Below, piece by piece: positions 1 to 5,743 of a DNA stretch of 12,202 nt. The stretch lies in assembly GCA_026416065.1 (NCBI GenBank), contig JAOAFW010000370.1:1-12202 (forward strand). The letters are read 5' to 3'. The notes under the pieces were generated by a model. That model saw nothing but the letters and a program-made list of their open reading frames with translations. It did not search any database and was not told the origin of the DNA. The translations under genes and the position numbers were made by a program. This DNA comes from Fimbriimonadales bacterium (GTDB taxonomy: Bacteria > Armatimonadota > Fimbriimonadia > Fimbriimonadales > GBS-DC). Positions within the stretch are counted from its first letter, which is position 1, and the number at the start of each line of letters is the position of its first letter.

Positions 1-519
1 CATCAGCCCTGTGCGCCTGCCGTCCCAGAAGGGCGAGCTGCAGGAGAGCGCGAGCAGGTGGGGCAGAAAATACCGCGCCTGATTGAAAATGTCAATCGTG
101 AGTTCCAGATCGCCGATGCCCACATGCACATGCATCCCGAAGATGAGCAGGCGCCGGGCGATGTCCTGCATGTTCTCCTCGAGGGCTTTGTAGCGCAGGC
201 GCGGGGTGATGGTTTGCTCTATCCAGCGGGAAAAGGGATGCGTGCCCGCCGCCACAATGCGCTTGCCCTGCGACTCGGCAATTTCAATCAGCGCGCCGCG
301 CAACCGACACAGTTCCTGTCGCACCTCGTTGATGTCCGCGCAGACCTGACTGCCCACCTCGATCTGCGACATCATGAACTCTTCCTTAACCTGGTCTTGC
401 AATCGCACACGCCCATCAGGGAGGATTTTGGAGACATACGAATCGAGCGCGCGGGTCTCCGCGTCCACAATCTGATACTCTTCCTCAACGCCCAGCGTCA
501 GTGGCACGCCCTTGAACAT
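1..519 (-). CDS. YbdK-type carboxylate-amine ligase (glutamate-cysteine ligase family 2), 3' end cut by window edge
   Basis: The reverse strand encodes 173 residues from an ATG at 519 with no stop before the left edge. The N-terminus carries LGVEEEYQIVD (residues 9-19), the glutamate-rich opening of the GCS2/YbdK ligase family. A segment I recognise as family-typical follows (IEVGSQVC, 53-60), then GTHPFSRW (92-99) and a histidine-rich GMHVHVG (128-134). Family members are about 370 residues, so roughly the first half is visible. These ATP-grasp-like cytosolic enzymes join an amine to the gamma-carboxyl of glutamate; some make gamma-glutamylcysteine, but many members have no proven substrate. 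The start is preceded by GGTGAT 5 nt upstream, matching the 3' part of an extended Shine-Dalgarno sequence. It is the last visible gene of the minus-strand series. Family assignment is firm, substrate unknown. Confidence 0.87.
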   Translation of the reverse strand, partial: MFKGVPLTLGVEEEYQIVDAETRALDSYVSKILPDGRVRLQDQVKEEFMMSQIEVGSQVCADINEVRQELCRLRGALIEIAESQGKRIVAAGTHPFSRWIEQTITPRLRYKALEENMQDIARRLLIFGMHVHVGIGDLELTIDIFNQARYFLPHLLALSCSSPFWDGRRTGLM

Positions 520-703
520 AGTATCACCGTTTCCTTAAATATTTCTCGCGGTATGAAAATCCTGCGTTTACGGGCGTTAATCCCTGTGCAACCGTTCATT
601 CAATGCTTCACACGCCAGCACAATCAGCGTGGCGTGCATATTGCGTCAGTACGCCTCCAGATAGGGGTTCATCCCCGGAAACGGGTTCGGCATGGCTGAA
701 ATA
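520..703. other. Intergenic gap holding only the DUF4058 remnant
   Basis: The 184 bp between the ligase start and the Rieske stop hold the broken DUF4058 fragment and about 57 bp of AT-richer sequence just upstream of the ligase ATG. I see no convincing -35/-10 pair and no intrinsic terminator. The ligase could be read through from the Rieske promoter or use a weak promoter here. Confidence 0.5.
577..693 (-). pseudogene. Degraded 5' remnant of a DUF4058 family gene
   Basis: Ten nucleotides after the Rieske gene, the reverse strand reads MPNPFPGMNPYLEAY, then TGA (646-648), then RNM and HATLIVLACEALNERL in the same frame, ending at TAA (577-579). The opening MPxPFPGMxPYLE followed by an HATLI segment is how DUF4058 proteins begin, from memory of that family. 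The usual residue after the tyrosine is tryptophan, so the TGA is most simply a TGG-to-TGA nonsense mutation. The family is normally over 200 residues; only about 40 codons remain before the next gene, so most of the 3' part is deleted. The other genes here use TGG for tryptophan and TGA as a stop, so readthrough as a recoded codon is unlikely. No function is known for DUF4058. A short expressed peptide cannot be excluded. Confidence 0.72.
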
Positions 704-1792
704 TTACTCCCGGTTCAGGAACTCACAGAGTAGCCTGTGAAAGTGATGCACGCCCTGCTCGCGTGTGGGCGAGTAGCGTCCCCGTTCATAAAGGCGCGAG
801 CACACCCCGCGCTGCGTCGCCTCCACGACCGCCTCATCCTCGCGTTCCACTTTGTCCAGCTCTGCGCCTGCCCCGACGCCCATCTTGGAATAGTCCCACA
901 CATAGCTCAGGAACGACACGCGCGTCAGGTCAACGCTCAGAGGGCGCACGATATTAATCGACAAGCCCCACGGGTAGAAATTCAGCATCAGGTTCGGGAA
1001 CATCCAGAAGTAGTAGGCGGCGATGTCCTGCCCGTAGTCGGGCGAGTCGGGCGGCAACTCGAAGCAGTCCTCCCCGCCTTTCGCAATCCCCACCTGCAGG
1101 TTGCAATAGCGGAACAGCTCCGTGCGGTAGCTGCCGTAGTCCAGCACCTGGTTCAGCCCCGCGTGTACAAAGGGGATGTGAAAGCCCTCCAGGTAGTTGT
1201 CGCAGTAGAGCGCCCAGTTCGCCCGCACGAGGTAGTCGCGGGAGCGGGCGGGGTCGAACACGAACTCGCGCACGGGCATCCAGCCGACGCGCTCCACAAC
1301 CGGCTTGATATACTCCTCAAACGGGCACGGAGGATCCAGCGCCACGAAGATAAACTTCTCCCAGACGGCGAAGGGGACGCGCGGCAGGTCGTCCCGCTCG
1401 GTGGGGAAGCTCTGCGCCTCCTCGAACTCCGGCATGTGCTGGAACTTGCCGTCCAGCCCGAAGCGTCGCCCGTGATACCGACAGCGCAGGAACCGCTCGT
1501 TGCCCGCCGACTCGCACACGAGGTTGCCCCGGTGCGTGCAGACATTCGAGAGGCAGTGAATCGTATCCTGCATATCGCGGGTCAACAGAAGCGGCTCATC
1601 GAGGCAGTTCTCAAGCAAGGTGAAGGGATAGAGCTGACCGGGCACTTTGACCACATCGGTATCGGCGACCAGCTGCCAGCTGCGAGCGAAAATCGCGCTT
1701 TTGGAGCGTTCGTAGACCCCAGGATCGGTGTAGACCCAGCCCGGCAGCGTCCACGCCGTGCGAATATCCTTGTCGATAACAAAAGCGCGCAT
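704..1792 (-). CDS. Rieske non-heme iron oxygenase, alpha-subunit type (aromatic ring-hydroxylating / quaternary-amine oxygenase superfamily)
   Basis: The 362-residue protein has a Rieske [2Fe-2S] site with ligands C85, H87, C104 and H107 (CTH, 16 residues, then CRYH). A mononuclear iron site follows: H205 and H210 in FHIPFVH, with D319 near the C-terminus as the likely third ligand. The residue three before H205, where the carboxylate bridging the two metal centres sits in this superfamily, is Glu202, as in carnitine oxygenase CntA, not Asp as in naphthalene dioxygenase. The tryptophan common after the second Rieske histidine (YHGW) is replaced in YHGRRF. Such enzymes use O2 and electrons from a reductase to hydroxylate or demethylate small substrates in the cytosol. 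No reductase or ferredoxin gene is in view and the substrate is unknown. The gene has its own consensus promoter and no Shine-Dalgarno sequence, so its mRNA is probably leaderless. Confidence 0.9.
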   Translation of the reverse strand: MRAFVIDKDIRTAWTLPGWVYTDPGVYERSKSAIFARSWQLVADTDVVKVPGQLYPFTLLENCLDEPLLLTRDMQDTIHCLSNVCTHRGNLVCESAGNERFLRCRYHGRRFGLDGKFQHMPEFEEAQSFPTERDDLPRVPFAVWEKFIFVALDPPCPFEEYIKPVVERVGWMPVREFVFDPARSRDYLVRANWALYCDNYLEGFHIPFVHAGLNQVLDYGSYRTELFRYCNLQVGIAKGGEDCFELPPDSPDYGQDIAAYYFWMFPNLMLNFYPWGLSINIVRPLSVDLTRVSFLSYVWDYSKMGVGAGAELDKVEREDEAVVEATQRGVCSRLYERGRYSPTREQGVHHFHRLLCEFLNRE

Positions 1793-1801
1793 GGCGTGGG
1801 A

Positions 1802-1830
1802 ATTATACTACAGTATTCAGGAGCTGTCAA
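1802..1830 (-). promoter_or_regulatory. Consensus sigma70-type promoter for the Rieske gene, predicted leaderless
   Basis: On the minus strand TTGACA (1830-1825) and TATAAT (1807-1802) are both perfect matches to the bacterial housekeeping consensus and are separated by exactly 17 bp. Nine nucleotides separate the -10 box from the ATG at 1792, so transcription should begin within about three bases of the start codon. The -35 box lies just past the pstA stop codon, so the promoter fits entirely in the gap between the genes. Confidence 0.85.
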
Positions 1831-1833
1831 CAA

Positions 1834-2163
1834 TCAGAACCGCTCGAATCGCTCCACATTCAGCACGAACACGACCGCGCCGCCGACTTCGACAGCGATG
1901 GGGGTTGGCAAAAAGCTTCCGATAGGTGCAGTGTCGGGTGGCATCGGGTTCACATACTGCTCACGTGTGCGGCAGTTGCTCTCCAGCAGGCGGAGCAGTT
2001 CCTCCAGTTGAGAGTCCTCGATGCCAATCAGCAGTGTCGTATTGCCCTCGCGCAGAAAGCCGCCCGTGGAGGCGACCTGTGTGAATTTGAACTGGCTCTC
2101 CAGTAAGGCGTCCACCACGCGCCCCTTGTCCCGGTTGTGAATCACCGCAATCACGAGTTTCAT
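1834..2163 (-). CDS. pstA: PstA/DarA-type cyclic-di-AMP receptor (PII-like, formerly DUF970)
   Basis: At 109 residues it matches the length of the cyclic-di-AMP receptor family (CdAR; YaaQ in Bacillus subtilis). Visible signatures are the start MKLVIAVI, the nucleotide-binding STGGFLREGNTT (about 32-43), NCRTREQYV in the middle, and the closing EVGGAVVFVLNVERF. Family members are PII-like trimers that bind cyclic-di-AMP between subunits and change loop conformation; the downstream partner is generally unknown. The gene starts 6 nt after the tmk stop with no clear Shine-Dalgarno sequence, suggesting coupling to tmk translation. The tmk-pstA order is also seen in Firmicutes, which supports the assignment. 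No cyclic-di-AMP cyclase gene is in this window. Confidence 0.93.
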   Translation of the reverse strand: MKLVIAVIHNRDKGRVVDALLESQFKFTQVASTGGFLREGNTTLLIGIEDSQLEELLRLLESNCRTREQYVNPMPPDTAPIGSFLPTPIAVEVGGAVVFVLNVERFERF

Positions 2164-2169
2164 CGTGCG

Positions 2170-2817
2170 TCATTCAGTGATACGACCCGCGACGGGGTTT
2201 TCCTGCTGTAGGTTAAGGAACCGTTGCTGAATCACTGCCTGCAAGTTCGCCAAGAGCGTTTCAGGAGTCTCTGTGCCACTCAGTATCACATACCGGTCGG
2301 GTGCGTTAGCCGCCTCCCGGAGGTAGCCAGCGCGAATGCGTTCGTGAAATTCGGCAGCTTCCGCTTCAAATCGATTCGGGTCGTTGGCGCGGGTGAGCGC
2401 GATCTCCACGGGCAGGTCAATCAAGACGGTCAAGTCGGGACACAAGGCGTTCGTGGCAAGCGTATTGAGATAACGCAACAGGTCGAGGTCTAACCCTCTT
2501 CCGTAGCCCTGATAAACCAGCGTCGAGTCGGCGTAGCGGTCGCAAAGAACCCAGATGCCCTGCTCCAGCGCGGGCAGGATGCGCTGGAGGGTGTGCTGAC
2601 GCCGGTCGGCGAGTAGCAGGAACAGCTCGGTGTAGGCGTCCAGAGGCTGGTTCAGAATCATCGGGCGGAGCTGTTTTCCCAGGTCGCTGCCGCCGGGTTC
2701 GCGTGTGAGCAGCACTGACGTCCCCTGCCTCTGGAGCCAATCGGCGAGGGAGCGAGCGAGGGTGGTTTTGCCCGCACCCTCAACGCCCTCAAAGGTTATA
2801 AACGGCGCGCGCGCCAT
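2170..2817 (-). CDS. tmk: Thymidylate kinase (dTMP kinase)
   Basis: The 215-residue protein phosphorylates dTMP to dTDP with ATP in dTTP synthesis. It opens with FITFEGVEGAGKTT (6-19), the P-loop of this family, followed by TREPGG (38-43), the substrate-binding DRYADSTLVYQG (93-104), and a LID-like segment around DPNRFE. The length is normal. A strong GGGAGG Shine-Dalgarno sequence lies just upstream, inside the preceding gene. The start codon shares one base with the stop of the R3H ATPase gene (TGATG), so translation is probably coupled. It is the middle gene of the Ycf45-tmk-pstA unit. Confidence 0.96.
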   Translation of the reverse strand: MARAPFITFEGVEGAGKTTLARSLADWLQRQGTSVLLTREPGGSDLGKQLRPMILNQPLDAYTELFLLLADRRQHTLQRILPALEQGIWVLCDRYADSTLVYQGYGRGLDLDLLRYLNTLATNALCPDLTVLIDLPVEIALTRANDPNRFEAEAAEFHERIRAGYLREAANAPDRYVILSGTETPETLLANLQAVIQQRFLNLQQENPVAGRITE

Positions 2818-4472
2818 CAGTCCTCCCGCTGTGTGTCGGTATAGATGGGCAGGATACGCACTCGGCGATTCGGCTCCTCGCCGACACTTTCGGAAAGCAG
2901 GCGGTACTTCTCAACAAGCTGGTGCTGCAATCGGCGCAGGTAGCTGTTCTGCGGCGCGAGCTCATAGGGTTCTGCCGTTGCCAGCACGTACTCTACGCCT
3001 TCCTCTGCCTCACGCAAGGCACGCTCTTCCGCCGATTCGCCGTTTTGGGGCTTATGGAACAGGTCGCGGAGTGCGCTCACCAGTTGGGCGTAGGTGTTGC
3101 TGCGCACCACGGCGACGGGCAGGTTGCGCTGCAGGGCTTCACGCACTTTCGGCGGGCGTCGCTGGAAAGTGGAGTGCAACACGACAACGGCGTCCGCGTC
3201 CGACACGTCGCGTGCGACATAGGCAGGCAGATGCAGGTCGCGCAGCGCTTTCTCGAGGCGGCTCCGACTCACGCCGTAAGGGAACACCCGCGAGGGTGTC
3301 CCACGCCGGGTATCGCCGCTGACCACGGCGGAAGTGCGCACGGGGGCGGGCTGTTCGTATTCCAACTCGTGGTCGTGCAGAGGCAGTTCCGTTTGGGTGG
3401 CACGGGGCAGCAGGTCGCTCCGCTGCACCACTTCAAAACCGCCGCCATCGGTCTGGACACGAATTTCGGGTCTCGGTGGGTTGCCGCGCAGCATCCGGTC
3501 TACCGTCTGAGCCACATCGTGATGAATAGCGAGGCGGTGGTAATCCAGAATCTCGATGAGCACATCGAAAGTAGGTGGGGCTTTGCGCTCCAGTACGGTT
3601 TTCTGCGTTCCGCGTCGCCGCGCCTCTTCATCAGAGAGGGTGACGGTCTGGATACCCCCCACGAGATCGGAGAGAGTAGGATTCATCAGCAGGTTCTCTA
3701 AGGTGGTGCCGTGCGCCGTACCGATGAGTTGTACGCCCCGCTCGGCGATGGTGCGGGCGGCGTAAGCCTCCAGTTCCGTGCCGATCTCGTCGATGATGAT
3801 TACTTCGGGCATGTGGTTCTCGACGGCTTCAATCATCACGGCATGCTGCAGGCTCGGCTCGGGAACCTGCATGCGTCGTGCGAAGCCGATGCCGGGGTGA
3901 GGGATGTCGCCATCGCCTGCGATTTCGTTGGAGGTGTCCACCACTATCACGCGCTTGTCGTATTCGTCTGCCAGCACTCGTGCCACCTCGCGCAGTCGAG
4001 TGGTCTTCCCCACGCCGGGCTTACCCAGCATCAGCACGCTTTTACCTGACGCAATAATATCGTGGATGATATCGATGGTGCCGTAAATCGCGCGCCCTAC
4101 TCGGCAGGTCAGCCCGATGACCCTGCCCTGACGGTTGCGCATCGCCGAGATGCGGTGCAGGGTTCGGGGGATTCCTGCCCGGTTATCTTTGCCAAATTGC
4201 CCAATGCGGTCGGCAACATACTGCAGGTCGTACTCTTCCACCTGCACGTGGTCCATTCGAACCGTGCGCTGCATAAAACGCGCTTCGGGCATTCGACCGA
4301 GGTCCAGCACTACCTCAAGCAACTGGTTCAGGTCAGACTGCTCCTCCAGCCACTGGCGGATGGCAGGCGGCAGTACCTCCAGCATCGCGTTCAGGTCGTC
4401 CGTAAAACTCTGTTGCGCCGCTGCACCGGTCGGCGTGGGCGCACTCGTTAGGGTTTTTGTTCGCTCTGGCAT
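2817..4472 (-). CDS. Ycf45-like AAA ATPase with C-terminal R3H nucleic-acid-binding domain (SpoIIIAA-related)
   Basis: The 551-residue protein has a central P-loop ATPase: Walker A GKPGVGKTT (150-158), Walker B VIIIDE (224-229) and GTAHG (251-255). An R3H domain at about 502-541 shows the defining Arg-x3-His as R513 and H517, then EPNRRVRILP. This layout matches cyanobacterial and plastid Ycf45 proteins, whose ATPase part resembles sporulation protein SpoIIIAA; R3H domains bind single-stranded nucleic acid. Between them lies a charged stretch of low conservation (about 330-400) and a second folded region (about 400-470). The precise role is unknown. It heads the operon with tmk and pstA. The ATG at 4472 sits 12 nt after a TATAAT with no Shine-Dalgarno sequence, implying a very short leader. 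Confidence 0.88.
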   Translation of the reverse strand: MPERTKTLTSAPTPTGAAAQQSFTDDLNAMLEVLPPAIRQWLEEQSDLNQLLEVVLDLGRMPEARFMQRTVRMDHVQVEEYDLQYVADRIGQFGKDNRAGIPRTLHRISAMRNRQGRVIGLTCRVGRAIYGTIDIIHDIIASGKSVLMLGKPGVGKTTRLREVARVLADEYDKRVIVVDTSNEIAGDGDIPHPGIGFARRMQVPEPSLQHAVMIEAVENHMPEVIIIDEIGTELEAYAARTIAERGVQLIGTAHGTTLENLLMNPTLSDLVGGIQTVTLSDEEARRRGTQKTVLERKAPPTFDVLIEILDYHRLAIHHDVAQTVDRMLRGNPPRPEIRVQTDGGGFEVVQRSDLLPRATQTELPLHDHELEYEQPAPVRTSAVVSGDTRRGTPSRVFPYGVSRSRLEKALRDLHLPAYVARDVSDADAVVVLHSTFQRRPPKVREALQRNLPVAVVRSNTYAQLVSALRDLFHKPQNGESAEERALREAEEGVEYVLATAEPYELAPQNSYLRRLQHQLVEKYRLLSESVGEEPNRRVRILPIYTDTQRED

Positions 4473-4484
4473 AGGTTAAACTCA

Positions 4485-4512
4485 ATTATACCTGCGAGCC
4501 ATCCGCTCTCAA
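4485..4512 (-). promoter_or_regulatory. Promoter of the Ycf45-tmk-pstA operon
   Basis: On the minus strand TTGAGA (4512-4507, 5 of 6 matches to consensus) is 16 bp from a perfect TATAAT (4490-4485). The start codon at 4472 is 12 nt beyond the -10 box, so the 5' leader should be only about 4-6 nt, with no room for a ribosome-binding site. Confidence 0.75.
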
Positions 4513-4577
4513 AAGAGGGGTCGCAGCCCAACAAGCAGCCGACAGGTGAAGGCAGTTTGTTAAAAACCCTAAATTCC

Positions 4578-4591
4578 CCACCAATTGGTGG
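4578..4591. repeat. Perfect 14-bp palindrome, candidate operator
   Basis: CCACCAATTGGTGG is identical on both strands with no spacer. A perfect palindrome of this kind is a typical binding site for a dimeric helix-turn-helix repressor. It lies mid-way between the two divergent promoters, about 66 bp upstream of the ycf45-like -35 box. No regulator is known for it. Confidence 0.5.
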
Positions 4592-4716
4592 CTAAACAGC
4601 AGGAATCATTTGTGAAGGGTCGTATCCCTAAAAAAGGGGACGACAGGCAAAGGAGAGCAAAACCTGCCGCCCCCAAGAGAGGTGTGTAGTTGCTTGCTAT
4701 CTATATAGACGCAGAA

Positions 4717-4758
4717 TCGCGCCGAAAAGTTCCCGTATTCGGGTACAATTCGGCGCGA
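4717..4758. promoter_or_regulatory. Nested inverted repeat spanning the nrnA promoter, candidate operator
   Basis: The arms TCGCGCCGAA (4717-4726) and TTCGGCGCGA (4749-4758) are perfect reverse complements, 10 bp each. Inside them GTTCCCG (4729-4735) and CGGGTAC (4740-4746) pair with one mismatch around the loop TATT. The whole 42-bp structure is centred near 4737 and overlaps the nrnA -10 box and start region. The arm centres are 32 bp apart, about three helical turns. Because transcription should start near its right end, it would act mainly as DNA. Confidence 0.6.
4744..4749 (+). promoter_or_regulatory. Putative -10 box for the nrnA-truB-ribF-lptB operon
   Basis: TACAAT (5 of 6 matches to TATAAT) ends 10 nt before the nrnA ATG. 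No good -35 hexamer is found 16-18 bp upstream, so the promoter would need an activator or be weak. No Shine-Dalgarno sequence precedes the ATG, fitting a leaderless start. Confidence 0.5.
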
Positions 4759-4759
4759 A

Positions 4760-5743
4760 ATGCGTTCGCGAGACTCGTTCAAGCACGCCGCCCAGCTCCT
4801 TTGCGAGGCGGAGTCGCTGCTGATTGTTCCCCACTTGCACCCCGACGGGGACGCGCTGGGCAGCGCACTGGGGTTGTACCATGCGCTCCAACAGATGGGC
4901 AAATCGGTGGTGGAAGTGGTCAGCCACGACGCCGTGCCTGAAATCTATCGCTTTCTGCCGGACTGGGATAAGATTCACCTGGAACATCCTCATCATACCA
5001 CTTATGACTTAGCAGTGGTGGTGGATCAAAGCCAACTCAACCGCTCGGGCAAACATGAGCCGCTGGTTCGAGCAGCGCGGCGAATCTTGCAGATTGACCA
5101 CCATATGCCGCTGGAACCGTTCGCCGATGTGCGCCTTGTGGACATCGGTGCGGCGGCGACGGCGGAGCTGGTCTATCGGCTCCTGCGCTGGATGCGTGTG
5201 CGGATCAGCCCCGAAGTGGCAACCTGCTTGCTTACGGGGATCGTGACGGATACTTTCTCGTTCAAGTTCCCCAATACCACGCCGCGCACGCTGCGCATCG
5301 CCGCTGCCCTGCAGCAGGCGGGCGCTGACCTGAGCTACATCAGCGAGCAGGTGTTCGAGACACGCTCGTTTTCGGCGGTCAAGCTGTTAGGACTTGCGCT
5401 CTCGACGCTGCAGCGCACCAGCGACGGCAAGATTGCGTGGATTACCATCCCCCGCAGCGCGTTCGCCGCGGCGCACGCCCACGAGGAAGAGACCGAAGGT
5501 ATCGTGAACTTTGTGCGCTCGGTGCGCGGCGTGGAGGTGGCGATGATGCTCCGTGAGTCGCCCAACGGCAAGATTCGGGTCAGCCTGCGCAGTCGCGGTA
5601 AAGTGAACGTGGCGCAACTGGCGCAGCAGTTCGGGGGTGGCGGACACGAGAACGCCGCCGGCTGTACCTTAGAAACCAGTCTGGCGGAAGCGGAGATGAT
5701 TTTAGTGCGTGAGGCGCAACGATGGATGGAGTCCTCAACCTGA
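4760..5743 (+). CDS. nrnA: NrnA-type DHH/DHHA1 phosphoesterase (oligoribonuclease / pAp phosphatase)
   Basis: The 327-residue protein has the DHH-family metal-binding motifs: HLHPDGDALGS (25-35), D89 in VVVDQ, the name-giving DHH (113-115) and D164 in GIVTDT. It ends with the DHHA1 substrate-binding GGGGH (292-296) followed by ENAAG. NrnA enzymes use Mn2+ to degrade 2-5 nt RNA oligomers and dephosphorylate pAp; related enzymes cleave pApA, the product of cyclic-di-AMP breakdown. The length is typical. The 3' end overlaps truB by 22 nt. The nrnA-truB-ribF order is common in bacteria. The ATG at 4760 was chosen because the conserved N-terminal region begins soon after and a -10 box lies directly upstream. 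Confidence 0.93.
   Translation: MRSRDSFKHAAQLLCEAESLLIVPHLHPDGDALGSALGLYHALQQMGKSVVEVVSHDAVPEIYRFLPDWDKIHLEHPHHTTYDLAVVVDQSQLNRSGKHEPLVRAARRILQIDHHMPLEPFADVRLVDIGAAATAELVYRLLRWMRVRISPEVATCLLTGIVTDTFSFKFPNTTPRTLRIAAALQQAGADLSYISEQVFETRSFSAVKLLGLALSTLQRTSDGKIAWITIPRSAFAAAHAHEEETEGIVNFVRSVRGVEVAMMLRESPNGKIRVSLRSRGKVNVAQLAQQFGGGGHENAAGCTLETSLAEAEMILVREAQRWMESST

Larger units (their letters stand above)
4473..4759. other. Divergent intergenic control region between the ycf45-like and nrnA operons
   Basis: These 287 bp carry outward-facing promoters at each end. They also hold a 14-bp palindrome, a nested inverted repeat over the nrnA promoter, two similar copies of CGACAGG-(two bases)-AAGG at 4540-4552 and 4641-4653, and short alternating hairpin-capable runs AGGG/CCCT/AGGG at 4616-4639. 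No protein-coding gene or RNA gene is evident in the middle. A small RNA or an untranslated regulatory segment is possible but not supported by a clear terminator. Confidence 0.6.

Noticed and set aside
646..648. TGA read as tryptophan (alternative genetic code) in the DUF4058 fragment
   Set aside because: Other genes here use TGG for tryptophan and TGA as their normal stop, and the fragment ends soon after at TAA, so decay is simpler.
58..699. A 213-codon open frame on the plus strand at the left end
   Set aside because: It is the complement of the YbdK-type ligase and the DUF4058 remnant, both of which have recognisable family motifs; the plus-strand product has none.
737..2011. A 424-codon open frame on the plus strand opposite the Rieske gene
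   Set aside because: It is antisense to a gene with intact Rieske and iron-ligand motifs, shows no domain-like sequence, and runs on through a promoter and part of pstA. GC-rich codon use leaves the opposite strand open.
2922..3701. Plus-strand open frame of 259 codons opposite the R3H ATPase gene
   Set aside because: Antisense to a gene with clear Walker and R3H motifs, without family features of its own.
4616..4639. AGGG/CCCT/AGGG alternating hairpins as a riboswitch
   Set aside because: Stems are 4 bp, no known riboswitch core is visible, and the nrnA transcript is predicted to start downstream of them.
4606..4902. Minus-strand open frame of 98 codons crossing the divergent region into nrnA
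   Set aside because: It covers the nrnA promoter and 5' coding region, and its product is low-complexity with no domain resemblance.
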